Shown here one piece after another: positions 43,331 to 51,853 of a stretch of DNA of 64,000 nucleotides. The DNA is from an uncultured Bradyrhizobium sp. (GTDB lineage Bacteria; Pseudomonadota; Alphaproteobacteria; Rhizobiales; Xanthobacteraceae), in assembly GCF_936943645.1 (NCBI RefSeq), contig NZ_CAKZJO010000104.1, forward strand, positions 1 through 64,000, written 5' to 3'. The notes beneath the pieces were generated by a model, which did not search any database, had not been told where the DNA came from, and worked only from the letters and a program-made list of their open reading frames with translations. A program made the translations under genes and the position numbers. The stretch's first letter is position 1. Each line of letters opens with the position of its first letter.

Positions 43331-43756
43331 TCAGACGACCGTCAGGCGAACGTCGACATTGCCGCGCGTGGCGTTGGAGTAGGGGCACACCTGGTGCGCC
43401 TTGGCGACCAGCGCTTCGGCCTCGGCCCGGGCGAGGCCCGGCAGCGAGACCGCGAGATCGATATCGAGGCCGAAGCCGCCCTCGGAGCGGGGGCCGATGC
43501 CGACCGTCGAGGTGACGGAAGCGTCGGCGGGAACCTTGGGGCCGCCCTGCGAGGCCACGAACTTCATCGCGCCGATGAAACAGGCGGCGTAGCCGGCCGC
43601 AAACAGCTGTTCGGGATTGTTGCCGGCGCCGCCGCCACCGCCGAGCTCCTTCGGCGTGGTGAGCTTGACGTCGAGCGCGCCGTCGAGGGTTGCAGCATGG
43701 CCGTCGCGGCCGCCGGTGGCCTTGGCGCTGGTCTTGTAGAGGACGTTCACGGACAT
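43331..43756 (-). CDS. ohr: Organic hydroperoxide resistance protein Ohr
   Basis: A 141-residue OsmC/Ohr protein. The two redox cysteines are at 59 (AAGYAACFIGAMKF) and 124 (HQVCPYSNATRGN), and the catalytic Arg is probably in the GGRDGH loop. Ohr reduces fatty-acid and other organic hydroperoxides using lipoylated partners. ATG 43756 gives the family start MSVNVLYKTSAKATGGRDG. It is divergent from the MarR-type regulator ohrR, with operator-like repeats between. Confidence 0.95.
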   Translation of the reverse strand: MSVNVLYKTSAKATGGRDGHAATLDGALDVKLTTPKELGGGGGAGNNPEQLFAAGYAACFIGAMKFVASQGGPKVPADASVTSTVGIGPRSEGGFGLDIDLAVSLPGLARAEAEALVAKAHQVCPYSNATRGNVDVRLTVV

Positions 43757-43808
43757 TGTCGTCTCCCTTGGGTTTCGATGGGGTGCGATCTCTATCGCAG
43801 ACAATTAG

Positions 43809-43857
43809 ATTGTGCACAATTGAAATTCCGGGGTCTCACATTTAATTGTTCGCAATT
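43809..43857. promoter_or_regulatory. Candidate OhrR operators in the ohr-ohrR gap
   Basis: Two AT-rich palindromes: ATTGTGCACAAT (43809-43820) and AATTGTTCGCAATT (43844-43857). Both resemble known OhrR sites built on AATTG/CAATT, in a 153-base gap between the divergent genes. Confidence 0.6.
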
Positions 43858-43909
43858 GAATGTGCCGGCGCGCGGCGCCACAATGAGACAAGTCCTTTAG
43901 AGATTCCCC

Positions 43910-44371
43910 ATGCCTCGAAAATCATCGGCAGCGGACGCGCCGCTGCGGCTCGACAACCAGATCTGCTTTGCGGTCTATTCTGCCGCGCACGCCTTCAACC
44001 GCGTGTACAAGCCGCTGCTCGACCGGCTCGGCCTGACCTATCCGCAATATCTGGTGATGCTGGTGCTGTGGGAGCGCGACGACGTCCCGGTCAAGGACAT
44101 CGGCGAGCGGCTGTTCCTGGACTCGGGCACGCTGACGCCGCTGCTCAAGCGGCTGGAGGCGGCCCATCTCGTCAAGCGCACCCGCTCCAGCGAGGACGAG
44201 CGCCAGGTCCTGATCGCGCTGACGGCGCAGGGTCATGCCCTGAAGGAGAAAGCGCGCGCCGTGCCGCAATCGATCCTGGCGGCGTCGGACTGCTCGGTGT
44301 CGGAGCTGGTCGCGATGAAGGACGAGATCGTCGCGCTGAGGGATCGGTTGAATGCGGTGATCGGGGAGTAG
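43910..44371 (+). CDS. ohrR: Organic hydroperoxide sensor OhrR (MarR family)
   Basis: A 153-residue winged-helix repressor. The peroxide-sensing Cys is at residue 19 in LRLDNQICFAVYSAAHAFNRVYKPLL, matching the conserved N-terminal Cys of OhrR. The wing and recognition region is LFLDSGTLTPLLKRLEAAHLVKRTRSSEDERQVLIALT. Oxidation of this Cys releases the repressor from ohr. It is divergent from ohr over two candidate operators. Confidence 0.93.
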   Translation: MPRKSSAADAPLRLDNQICFAVYSAAHAFNRVYKPLLDRLGLTYPQYLVMLVLWERDDVPVKDIGERLFLDSGTLTPLLKRLEAAHLVKRTRSSEDERQVLIALTAQGHALKEKARAVPQSILAASDCSVSELVAMKDEIVALRDRLNAVIGE

Positions 44372-44381
44372 GGGGCGGCGG

Positions 44382-44618
44382 TTAGAGGCGTTTCTTGGCG
44401 AACGCACGGCCGGACGCCGACTTCAGATATCTCTCGAATGCGAGGGCCTGCTTCTCGTTGCTGAACGCAACATAAGTCTTGAGACGCCAAGGCCCGTATT
44501 TCGAGGTGTGGGGAACTTCGCCGGCGTTGTGCTTTGTCAGCCGAGCGCGCAGGTCGTCGGTGATCCCAACATAGAAGTGGAGGGAATCAAGGCTTTCCAG
44601 GATGTAGACGTACTTCAC
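44382..44618 (-). CDS. Small GIY-YIG domain protein
   Basis: A 78-residue stand-alone GIY-YIG domain with a GTG start. The motif is split as YVYIL and FYVGITDDLRARLTKHNAGE, and the Glu metal ligand is probable in LAFERYLKSASGRAFAKK. It resembles the UPF0213/YhbQ-type group. A DNA-acting nuclease is implied by fold but not shown for most short members. It is convergent with ohrR, 10 bases away. Confidence 0.85.
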   Translation of the reverse strand: MKYVYILESLDSLHFYVGITDDLRARLTKHNAGEVPHTSKYGPWRLKTYVAFSNEKQALAFERYLKSASGRAFAKKRL

Positions 44619-44703
44619 GGCGCACTCCCCGGTTGCTGAGAGGAGTTTACACTCGCTTGGGATTTGATGAAGCCCGGCTTCGCCCTATGGGCTACGCCGC
44701 GGC

Positions 44704-44775
44704 AGCCTTCGCTCACTTCGCTACGAGGGACTGTCCCAGGCTTGCCGAGCCGTAGCTCGCGAAGCGAGCGAAGGC
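44704..44775. repeat. Inverted repeat abutting the tRNA-Ala 3' end
   Basis: AGCCTTCGCTCACTTCGCTACG pairs with CGTAGCTCGCGAAGCGAGCG and its continuation, one 4-base insertion apart. It begins right after the tRNA CCA on the minus strand, so it could act as a terminator or processing signal. No gene is seen from 44619 to the tRNA. Confidence 0.7.
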
Positions 44776-44851
<76 letters not shown>

Positions 44852-44947
44852 TTAGTCCTTAACCGGGGTGAACCTGGTTGATCACCCCTGGACCGGCGAG
44901 CCTTCCGACTCGCGCGGTGCACCCTTTTTCACAGATCTGGGCTGATC

Positions 44948-45355
44948 TCAAGTCTCTTCATCACCTCCGACATCACCAATGATGTCGGTCACGTCCTCAT
45001 CGCCCTCTTCTTCGTCGGCAATGAAGGTCGAATCATCGTCATCGTCGTCGTCGAGGGTCTCGTCGACCTCGATATCGTCCTCGGACTCGGGCACCACGGC
45101 CTTGACCTTGCCGGTGTTCTCCTCGGCATCGGCCTCCTCGAGCGAGACCATCTCTTCGGCCTCGGCCGGCTCCGGCGTGGTGTCCTGGGCCATGCTGCGG
45201 GCCTCGGCGCCGCGGGAGGCGCGCGCAGGCGCCACGGGGGCGATCGGCACCACCTCGCCGGTATAGGGCGAGATCACCGGATTCTTGTTGAGGTCATAGA
45301 ACTTCTTGCCCGTGGTCGGGCAAATACGTTTGGTTCCGAGTTCGGACTTGGCCAC
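44948..45355 (-). CDS. TIGR02300 (FYDLN acid) family protein
   Basis: A 135-residue protein starting at GTG 45355 with an AGGA site; this start gives the family N-terminus VAKSELGTKRICPTTGKKFYDLNKNPVISPYTGEVVP. The rest is disordered and strongly acidic, with an E/D tract of about 60 residues. Function is unknown, and the family is restricted to alphaproteobacteria. Length varies with the acidic tail. It is divergent from aroA with 160 bases between. Confidence 0.92.
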   Translation of the reverse strand: MAKSELGTKRICPTTGKKFYDLNKNPVISPYTGEVVPIAPVAPARASRGAEARSMAQDTTPEPAEAEEMVSLEEADAEENTGKVKAVVPESEDDIEVDETLDDDDDDDSTFIADEEEGDEDVTDIIGDVGGDEET

Positions 45356-45515
45356 GGCAGGAATCCTGGGAATGTCTGAAAAGCGGTGCTTCACTTGGCT
45401 AGTTGGCGGCCCGCTGTCAATAGCGCATTACGGGAGAACGACATGCCCGTGACGGGGCCCGGACCTTGTGGTACCTGCCGCCCAGCCCCTTGTGGGCGTA
45501 TCCAAGGACACAATC

Positions 45516-46853
45516 GTGACCCATTCCGACCAAACCAGGCCGCTCCAGTCGCGCGCCAGCGGTCCCCTGACCGGGAAAGTACGGGTCCCCGGGGACAAGT
45601 CGATCTCCCACCGTGCCCTGATCCTGGGCGCGCTCGCGGTCGGCGAAACCAGGATTTCGGGCCTGCTCGAGGGCGAGGACGTCCTCAATACCGCCAAATC
45701 CATGCAGGCGCTGGGTGCCAGGGTCGAGCGCACCGGCGATTTCGCTTGGAAAGTCAACGGGGTAGGCGTTGCAGGCTTCGCCCCACCCAAGGCGCCGCTG
45801 GATTTCGGCAACTCCGGCACCGGCTGCCGGCTGGTGATGGGCGCCGTCGCCGGCTGCCCGATCTCGGCGGTTTTCGACGGTGATGCCTCGCTGCGCAGCC
45901 GCCCCATGCGCCGGATCCTCGATCCCCTGGAAAAGATGGGCGCGAAGGTCATTGCCGGGGGTGAGGGCGGCCGCCTGCCGCTGACGCTTCAGGGCGCGCG
46001 CGATCCGCTGCCGATCACCTACACGACCCCGGTCGCCTCGGCCCAGATCAAGTCGGCCGTGCTGCTGGCGGGCCTTGCCGCGCCGGGCACCACGACCGTG
46101 ATCGAGACCGAAGCCAGCCGCGACCATACCGAATTGATGCTGAAGCACTTTGGCGCCGACATTGCCTCGGCGCGCGAGGGCGTGCATGGCCGCCGCATCA
46201 CGCTGAAGGGCCAGCCAGAGCTTCATGGCGCGACCGTCGTGGTGCCCGCTGATCCCTCCTCGGCGGCGTTCCCGATGGTCGCAGCGCTGATCGTCGAGGG
46301 CTCCGACGTCGTCCTGTCCGACGTCATGACCAATCCGCTGCGCACCGGCCTGTTCACCACGCTGCGCGAAATGGGCGCCTCGATCGAGGAAAGCGAAGTG
46401 CGGGGCGATGCCGGTGAGCCCATGGCGCGCTTGCGTGTGCGCGCCTCGAAGCTGCGTGGCGTCGAGGTGCCGCCGGAGCGTGCGCCCTCGATGATCGACG
46501 AATATCTGGTGTTGGCCGTGGCGGCCTCCTTCGCCGAGGGCACCACCATCATGCGCGGCCTGCACGAGCTGCGCGTCAAGGAATCCGATCGCCTGGAAGC
46601 CACCGCCGCCATGCTGCGCGTCAACGGCGTCAAGGTCGAGATTTCCGGCGACGATCTGATCGTCGAGGGCCGCGGTCACGTTCCCGGCGGCGGCACTGTC
46701 GCCACCCACATGGATCATCGCATCGCGATGTCCGCGCTGGTGATGGGCTGCGCCGCCGACCAGCCGGTGGCCGTCGACGACACCGCCTTCATTGCCACCA
46801 GCTTCCCGGACTTCATTCCGATGATGCGTTCGCTAGGGGCCGAGTTTTCATGA
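45516..46853 (+). CDS. aroA: 3-Phosphoshikimate 1-carboxyvinyltransferase (EPSP synthase)
   Basis: A 445-residue EPSP synthase of the shikimate pathway. GTG 45516 is chosen for the AAGGA site 7 bases upstream and the usual length. Conserved parts are VRVPGDKSISHRALILG, DFGNSGTGCRLVMG, SAQIKSAVLLAGLA, SRDHTELM and ATHMDHRIAMSALVMG. The motifs RDHTE, GDKS and SAQIK are those of class II enzymes. It catalyses the reaction of shikimate-3-phosphate with PEP toward chorismate. It precedes cmk and rpsA, an old conserved gene order, with one small unknown gene between aroA and cmk. Confidence 0.96.
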   Translation: MTHSDQTRPLQSRASGPLTGKVRVPGDKSISHRALILGALAVGETRISGLLEGEDVLNTAKSMQALGARVERTGDFAWKVNGVGVAGFAPPKAPLDFGNSGTGCRLVMGAVAGCPISAVFDGDASLRSRPMRRILDPLEKMGAKVIAGGEGGRLPLTLQGARDPLPITYTTPVASAQIKSAVLLAGLAAPGTTTVIETEASRDHTELMLKHFGADIASAREGVHGRRITLKGQPELHGATVVVPADPSSAAFPMVAALIVEGSDVVLSDVMTNPLRTGLFTTLREMGASIEESEVRGDAGEPMARLRVRASKLRGVEVPPERAPSMIDEYLVLAVAASFAEGTTIMRGLHELRVKESDRLEATAAMLRVNGVKVEISGDDLIVEGRGHVPGGGTVATHMDHRIAMSALVMGCAADQPVAVDDTAFIATSFPDFIPMMRSLGAEFS

Positions 46854-46909
46854 GGCCGCGACCGTGAGCAGAGCCCTCGACCGGCATACCTTGCTGTGAG
46901 GAGGTTGGG

Positions 46910-47317
46910 ATGCGCCCAAAAACCCTTGCTGAGGCCGTCGATTTCATACGCGCAGGTGCGCCGCAGGATACCACTCTGGCCAAGTTCATAGACACGTTCG
47001 ATCTGGCCGGGACGAGCCTCGCTCAATACGAGACGATCGAGGACGAACCGGCGTTGACGCAGAACGAACGGCTCGACGCCTTGGTTGGTGCGATCGCCGA
47101 ATATCTGGCTAAACAACGTCGTCTTGGCCGGGTGCCGGCCTGGGTCTGCGATCCGGCCCGACGCCTTGCCGAGCCATGGTTCACTGCATCGTCCCCCTCC
47201 GATGCCATGCGCGAATATCTCACCTTTGCGAGTCCTGCGGAGTTCGCGTCTCGCAATATCTTTACCGAAGAACGGCCATTACGGCGTGCGCGTGGGCCGC
47301 AGACAGCCAAGGTTTGA
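46910..47317 (+). CDS. Hypothetical protein between aroA and cmk
   Basis: A 135-residue protein not recognised. A strong GAGGAGG site precedes the ATG, so it is likely a real gene. Notable parts: MRPKTLAEAVDFIRAGAPQD, TTLAKFIDTFDLAG, then NERLDALVGAIAEYLAKQRRLGRVPAWV, and EYLTFASPAEFASRNIFTEERPLRRARG at the end. It is mostly helical, with no signal or membrane segment. The C-terminal SPAEFASRNIF..RPLRRAR looks like a conserved contact motif. It may belong to a toxin-antitoxin-like group, but this is a guess. Confidence 0.65.
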   Translation: MRPKTLAEAVDFIRAGAPQDTTLAKFIDTFDLAGTSLAQYETIEDEPALTQNERLDALVGAIAEYLAKQRRLGRVPAWVCDPARRLAEPWFTASSPSDAMREYLTFASPAEFASRNIFTEERPLRRARGPQTAKV

Positions 47318-47322
47318 GTGAC

Positions 47323-47961
47323 ATGATCATCGCCATCGACGGGCCCGCGGCCTCGGGCAAGGGGACGCTCGGCAAGCGTCTTGCGCACCATTACGGCTAT
47401 CGTCATCTCGATACCGGCGTGATCTACCGCGCGGTCGCCTATGCCCTGATGCAATCAGGTCATGATCTCCGCGACGAGGCGGCGGCGGTTGCGGCGGCGC
47501 TGGAGCTCGATCCCGAAAAGTTCGGCAATCCCGCGCTGAAGACCCAGTTGGCCGGCGAAGGTGCCTCGATCGTCTCGGCGATCCCGAGGGTCCGCGAGGT
47601 CCTGCTCAATTTCCAGCGGCAATTCGCCGCCGATCCCCCCGGGGCGGTGCTGGACGGCCGGGATATTGGAACTGTGATCTGCCCGGACGCCGACGTGAAG
47701 ATTTTCGTCGTCGCCGATCCCAAGGTCCGTGCCCGCCGCCGCACCATGGAGGCCAAGGCGAGGGGCGAGGAGGCCGACGAGGCGGCCGTGCTCGCCGACA
47801 TCATCCAGCGCGACGAACGCGACAAGAACCGGCCGATTGCGCCTTTAAAACCGGCCCCGGATGCTTACTTGCTAGATAACTCCCAACTGGATATAGAAGG
47901 CGGCGTCCGGGCCGCCATCGACATTATCGAGGCCGTCCGAGCGGGCCGTCCGCGGGGTTAA
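47323..47961 (+). CDS. cmk: Cytidylate kinase
   Basis: A 212-residue kinase that phosphorylates CMP and dCMP. Walker A is IDGPAASGKGTLGKRLAHHYGYRHLDTGVIYRAVA, with LDGRDIGTVICPDADVKIFVVADPKVRARRR as the NMP-binding and LID region. The C-terminus has DKNRPIAPLKPAPDAYLLDNS. ATG 47323 is used. It is upstream of rpsA as in many proteobacteria, five bases after the hypothetical gene. Confidence 0.96.
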   Translation: MIIAIDGPAASGKGTLGKRLAHHYGYRHLDTGVIYRAVAYALMQSGHDLRDEAAAVAAALELDPEKFGNPALKTQLAGEGASIVSAIPRVREVLLNFQRQFAADPPGAVLDGRDIGTVICPDADVKIFVVADPKVRARRRTMEAKARGEEADEAAVLADIIQRDERDKNRPIAPLKPAPDAYLLDNSQLDIEGGVRAAIDIIEAVRAGRPRG

Positions 47962-48012
47962 GCCGCAGACGTCATTGGAGGAAGCGCCCGCTCCCGCTCT
48001 TTGAGGTCGATA

Positions 48013-48159
48013 CATCAGGTCCCTGCTTGGGACTGATGCGATCCAGGCTCCGGACACAAGATTTCCACGTATCGAACGTGCGGGCCCTGCCGGCCCGCTT
48101 CCGCTGTTTCGGCGCCAGCCGAAGCCGCGAGCGGTCGCTCGAAGGTCTTGCGGACCTTC
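48013..48159 (+). promoter_or_regulatory. Structured leader of rpsA
   Basis: The 264-base gap before rpsA has three strong hairpins: CATCA-GTCCC/GGGAC-TGATG (48013-48038), GCGGGCC/GGCCCGC (48080-48098) and GAAGGTC/GACCTTC (48141-48159). They could form an autoregulatory leader for S1. Confidence 0.45.
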
Positions 48160-48225
48160 CGACACTGCGCGTGCGATGCGCCCATGAACCCAACGGCCGG
48201 CAAGACATCCGCAACTGGAGAACAA

Positions 48226-49932
48226 ATGGCTTCGACTTCTGCTGATACCTATAGCCCGTCGCGCGACGATTTCGCCGCGATGCTCGACGAGTCCTTCGCA
48301 GGCGGCAACCTGCAGGAGAGCTCCGTCGTCAAGGGCAAGGTGGTTGCAATTGAAAAGGACATGGCCGTCATCGACGTCGGCCTGAAGACCGAGGGCCGCG
48401 TCGCCCTGCGCGAGTTTTCCGGCCCCGGCCGTGACAGTGAACTGAAGGTCGGCGACGAGGTCGAAGTGTTCCTCGATCGCATCGAGAACGCCCTCGGCGA
48501 AGCCGTGCTGTCGCGCGACAAGGCGCGCCGCGAGGAGAGCTGGGGCAAGCTCGAGAAGGCCTTCCAGAACAACGAGAAGGTCAACGGCGTCATCTTCAAC
48601 CAGGTCAAGGGCGGCTTCACCGTCGACCTCGACGGTGCCGTGGCCTTCCTGCCGCGCTCGCAGGTCGACATCCGTCCGATCCGCGACGTTGCGCCGCTGA
48701 TGAACAACTCGCAGCCGTTCCAGATCCTCAAGATGGACCGCCGCCGCGGCAATATCGTGGTGTCGCGCCGCACGGTTCTCGAAGAGACCCGCGCCGAGCA
48801 GCGCCAGGAGCTGGTGCAGAACCTCGAAGAGGGTCAGGTCATCGACGGCGTGGTCAAGAACATCACCGATTACGGTGCGTTCGTTGATCTCGGCGGCATC
48901 GACGGTCTGCTGCATGTCACCGACATCGCGTGGCGCCGCGTCAACCACCCGACCGAGGTGCTCTCGATCGGCCAGACCGTGAAGGTCAAGATCATCAAGA
49001 TCAACCACGAGACGCACCGCATCTCGCTGGGCATGAAGCAGCTGCTGGACGATCCGTGGCAGGGCATCGAAGCCAAGTACCCGCTGGGTGCCCGCTTCAC
49101 CGGCCGCGTCACCAACATCACCGACTACGGTGCGTTCGTCGAGCTCGAGCCGGGCATCGAAGGCCTGATCCACGTCTCCGAGATGTCGTGGACCAAGAAG
49201 AACATGCACCCCGGCAAGATCGTGTCGACCTCGCAGGAAGTCGATGTGCAGGTGCTGGAAGTCGATTCCGTCAAGCGCCGCATCTCGCTCGGCCTCAAGC
49301 AGACCATGCGCAACCCCTGGGAGGTCTTCGTCGAAGGTCACCCGACCGGTTCGGTGGTCGAGGGCGAAGTCAAGAACAAGACCGAGTTCGGTCTGTTCCT
49401 GGGCCTCGAGGGCGACGTCGACGGCATGGTCCATCTCTCCGACCTCGACTGGAAGCTTCCGGGCGAGCAGGTGATCGACAACTACAAGAAGGGCGACATG
49501 GTGAAGGCCGTGGTGCTCGATGTGGACGTCGAGAAGGAGCGCATCTCGCTCGGCATCAAGCAGCTCGAAGGCGACCCCTTCGCCGAGCCGGGCGATGTCA
49601 AGAAGGGCGCGGTCGTGACCTGCGAAGTGCTCGAAGTGAAGGAGAGCGGTATCGAGGTGAAGATCACCGGGACCGACTTCTCGACCTTCATCAAGCGCTC
49701 CGAGCTCGCCCGTGACCGCAACGACCAGCGCGCCGAACGCTTCGCCGTCGGTGAGAAGGTCGATGCCCGCGTGATCCAGTTCGACAAGAAGGCCCGCAAG
49801 GTCCAGGTGTCGATCAAGGCGCTCGAAGTCGCCGAAGAAAAGGAAGCCATCGCGCAGTACGGCTCCTCCGATTCGGGTGCGACCCTCGGCGACATCCTGG
49901 GCACCGCGCTCAAGAACCGCGACAGCAAGTAA
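48226..49932 (+). CDS. rpsA: 30S ribosomal protein S1
   Basis: A 568-residue S1 with six S1 (OB-fold) domains. Clear repeats are GVVKNITDYGAFVDLGGIDGLLHVTDIAW, GRVTNITDYGAFVELEPGIEGLIHVSEMSW and GEVKNKTEFGLFLGLEGDVDGMVHLSDLDW. It recruits mRNA to the 30S subunit. ATG 48226 has GGAG 8 bases upstream. It follows cmk and ends in a strong terminator. Confidence 0.97.
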   Translation: MASTSADTYSPSRDDFAAMLDESFAGGNLQESSVVKGKVVAIEKDMAVIDVGLKTEGRVALREFSGPGRDSELKVGDEVEVFLDRIENALGEAVLSRDKARREESWGKLEKAFQNNEKVNGVIFNQVKGGFTVDLDGAVAFLPRSQVDIRPIRDVAPLMNNSQPFQILKMDRRRGNIVVSRRTVLEETRAEQRQELVQNLEEGQVIDGVVKNITDYGAFVDLGGIDGLLHVTDIAWRRVNHPTEVLSIGQTVKVKIIKINHETHRISLGMKQLLDDPWQGIEAKYPLGARFTGRVTNITDYGAFVELEPGIEGLIHVSEMSWTKKNMHPGKIVSTSQEVDVQVLEVDSVKRRISLGLKQTMRNPWEVFVEGHPTGSVVEGEVKNKTEFGLFLGLEGDVDGMVHLSDLDWKLPGEQVIDNYKKGDMVKAVVLDVDVEKERISLGIKQLEGDPFAEPGDVKKGAVVTCEVLEVKESGIEVKITGTDFSTFIKRSELARDRNDQRAERFAVGEKVDARVIQFDKKARKVQVSIKALEVAEEKEAIAQYGSSDSGATLGDILGTALKNRDSK

Positions 49933-49956
49933 GCGAAACGCTGTTTCGCTGCATCG

Positions 49957-49986
49957 AAGCCCCGGCGCGAGCCGGGGCTTTTTTGT
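49957..49986 (+). terminator. Rho-independent terminator of rpsA
   Basis: AAGCCCCGGC/GCCGGGGCTT stem, loop GCGA, then TTTTTTGTTG, 24 bases after the rpsA stop. Confidence 0.92.
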
Positions 49987-50008
49987 TGCCGTCTCTACAA
50001 GCTCCGCC

Positions 50009-50173
50009 GTCGCCCCGGACAAGCGCAGCTCCTGACAATGCGCCGCATTGTCGGGAGCGGAGCGAAGATCCGGGGTCCATACCCACAGGACGTGGTTTGG
50101 CGAAGATTCTGAGTGGGCGTCTTGCGTCACATTGCGCCCTGGGGTTATGGGTCCCCGCGTTCGCGGGGACGAC
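50009..50173. repeat. Intergenic palindromic repeat element
   Basis: It begins GTCGCCCCGGACAAGCGCAG and ends CGCGGGGACGAC. The layout matches 6150-6292, including an internal CTCC-TGACAATGCG/CGCATTGTCGGGAG hairpin and a CCATA-CCACAGG-type middle. The remainder of the 387-base gap before sppA shows no gene. Confidence 0.75.
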
Positions 50174-50319
50174 GAGTGAGTTTGGGGTCTCGCGCCCGGC
50201 TCTCACGCGCGCCCAAGCCTTGTTTTCTTCAAATTGCGCCGCAATTGATGTATCCAGATAAGCCGTTGGTCACGCCGTGACGGCACAACGCGTCCTGCCT
50301 TACATTTGGAGATATTCCG

Positions 50320-51300
50320 ATGTCGCTCGATTCGGACATCATCGTCGATCGCCGCCGGATCCGTCGCAAGCTGACGTTCTGGCGCGTCATGGCTGCGCTG
50401 ATCTTGATCGCGGCGATTGCAGGCTTTGCGCTGATCGCGACGCCCGGCGCGCGCGGCACTTTCGCATCCGCCGGCTCGATCGCGCGGGTTCATATCGAGG
50501 GGTTGATCCGCAGCGATTCCGATCGCACGCAGGCGCTGGAGCGGCTGGAGAACTCGCAGGCCGCCGCAGTCATCGTCCACATCAACTCGCCGGGCGGCAC
50601 CACCGCCGGCTCCGAGCAGCTCTACGACTCGCTCGTCCGGCTGAAAGCGAAGAAGCCGCTCGTCGTGGTGGTCGAGGGTCTGGCTGCCTCCGGCGGCTAC
50701 ATCACCGCGATTGCCAGCGACCACATCATCGCCCAGCAGAGCTCGCTGGTCGGCTCGATCGGCGTGCTGTTCCAATACCCCAACGTCTCCGAGCTGCTGA
50801 AGACCGTCGGCGTCAAGGTCGAGGAGGTGAAGTCGTCGCCGCTGAAGGCCGCGCCCAACGGTTTTGAGCCCACCAGTCCCGAAGCAAGGGCCGCCCTCGA
50901 TGCGCTGGTGAAGGACTCCTTCGCCTGGTTCAAAGGCCTGGTGAAGGATCGGCGTGGCATGGATGACACGCAGCTCGAAAAAGTTGCCGACGGCCGTGTC
51001 TTCACCGGACGCCAGGCGATCGATCTCAAGCTGATCGATCAGCTCGGCGACGAGAAGACGGCAGTGACCTGGCTGGTCGAGCAGAAGGGCGTCAAGAAGG
51101 GTCTTTCCGTGCGCGACTACAAGCTCCAGCCGCGGTTTGGCGATCTGCCGTTCCTCAAGACGGCCGCTGCCGTCACGCTGGAAGCGCTTGGTTTAGGCTC
51201 GATTGCGCGTCAAATCGGGCAAACCGGCGTCGCGCAGGCCGTCGATCGGCTCGGAATGGATGGAATGCTGGCGCTGTGGCAGCCGGCTGCCTCAAACTGA
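50320..51300 (+). CDS. sppA: Signal peptide peptidase SppA (short form)
   Basis: A 326-residue membrane-anchored serine protease with an N-terminal helix (VMAALILIAAIAGFALIA). The nucleophile Ser lies in VEGLAASGGYITAIASDHI and the Lys base further on, near AAPNGFEPTSPE, as in the S49 family. HINSPGGTTAGSEQLYDSLVRLK is the oxyanion region. It clears cleaved signal peptides in the inner membrane. It lies upstream of ihfB. Confidence 0.93.
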   Translation: MSLDSDIIVDRRRIRRKLTFWRVMAALILIAAIAGFALIATPGARGTFASAGSIARVHIEGLIRSDSDRTQALERLENSQAAAVIVHINSPGGTTAGSEQLYDSLVRLKAKKPLVVVVEGLAASGGYITAIASDHIIAQQSSLVGSIGVLFQYPNVSELLKTVGVKVEEVKSSPLKAAPNGFEPTSPEARAALDALVKDSFAWFKGLVKDRRGMDDTQLEKVADGRVFTGRQAIDLKLIDQLGDEKTAVTWLVEQKGVKKGLSVRDYKLQPRFGDLPFLKTAAAVTLEALGLGSIARQIGQTGVAQAVDRLGMDGMLALWQPAASN

Positions 51301-51472
51301 CCGGAAACGGGCGAGTTCCAGAGGTTTTTCCCGTCTGGCGCGTGCCGGCGCAGCCCGCTTTTTCGGCATTTGTCACGTATTTTCACGACGCTCAACCTTG
51401 ATTTAGCGTCTTGACAGATCACGGTATTTTCACGGAAATGGTCATCCGCACGCTCCCGGGTCCTATCTCTCG

Positions 51473-51778
51473 ATGATCAAATCCGAACTTGTTCAGCGTA
51501 TCGCCGAGCACAACCCGCATCTGTACCAGCGGGATGTCGAGAACATTGTGAATGCGATTCTCGAAGAGATCGTAGCGGCTCTCGCGCGCGGTGATCGCGT
51601 CGAGTTGCGCGGCTTCGGTGCCTTCTCGGTCAAGCATCGCCCTGCACGCGCCGGGCGTAATCCGCGCACCGGCGCCCATGTGCCTGTCGATCAGAAGAGC
51701 GTTCCGTTCTTCAAGACCGGCAAGGAAATGCGCGAACGGCTGAACCGCGACCATCCGGATCCCGGTGCGCCCGACTAA
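51473..51778 (+). CDS. ihfB: Integration host factor subunit beta
   Basis: A 101-residue DNA-bending protein. The pattern is MIKSELVQRIAEHNPHLYQRDVENIVNAILEEIVAAL, RGDRVELRGFGAFSVKHRPARAGRNPRTGAHV, which contains the DNA-intercalating Pro (GRNPRTG). It works with IhfA in nucleoid structure, site-specific recombination and sigma-54 activation. Position between sppA and lapA is the conserved one. Confidence 0.95.
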   Translation: MIKSELVQRIAEHNPHLYQRDVENIVNAILEEIVAALARGDRVELRGFGAFSVKHRPARAGRNPRTGAHVPVDQKSVPFFKTGKEMRERLNRDHPDPGAPD

Positions 51779-51805
51779 GGCTGTCGTCCTTGGGGGGTAA
51801 CCGAA

Positions 51806-51825
51806 ACGGCCGCATGATGCGGCCG
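51806..51825 (+). terminator. Stem-loop between ihfB and lapA
   Basis: ACGGCCGCATGATGCGGCCG: an 8-bp GC-rich stem, 28 bases after the ihfB stop, with no T-run. Weak terminator or processing site. Confidence 0.35.
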
Positions 51826-51853
51826 CCAGCTTGATTCAAGACGAGCGATCGCG

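Noticed and set aside
47872..50130. 752-codon open frame on the minus strand opposite rpsA
   Set aside because: Shadow of the S1 repeats; low-complexity composition and no ribosome site.
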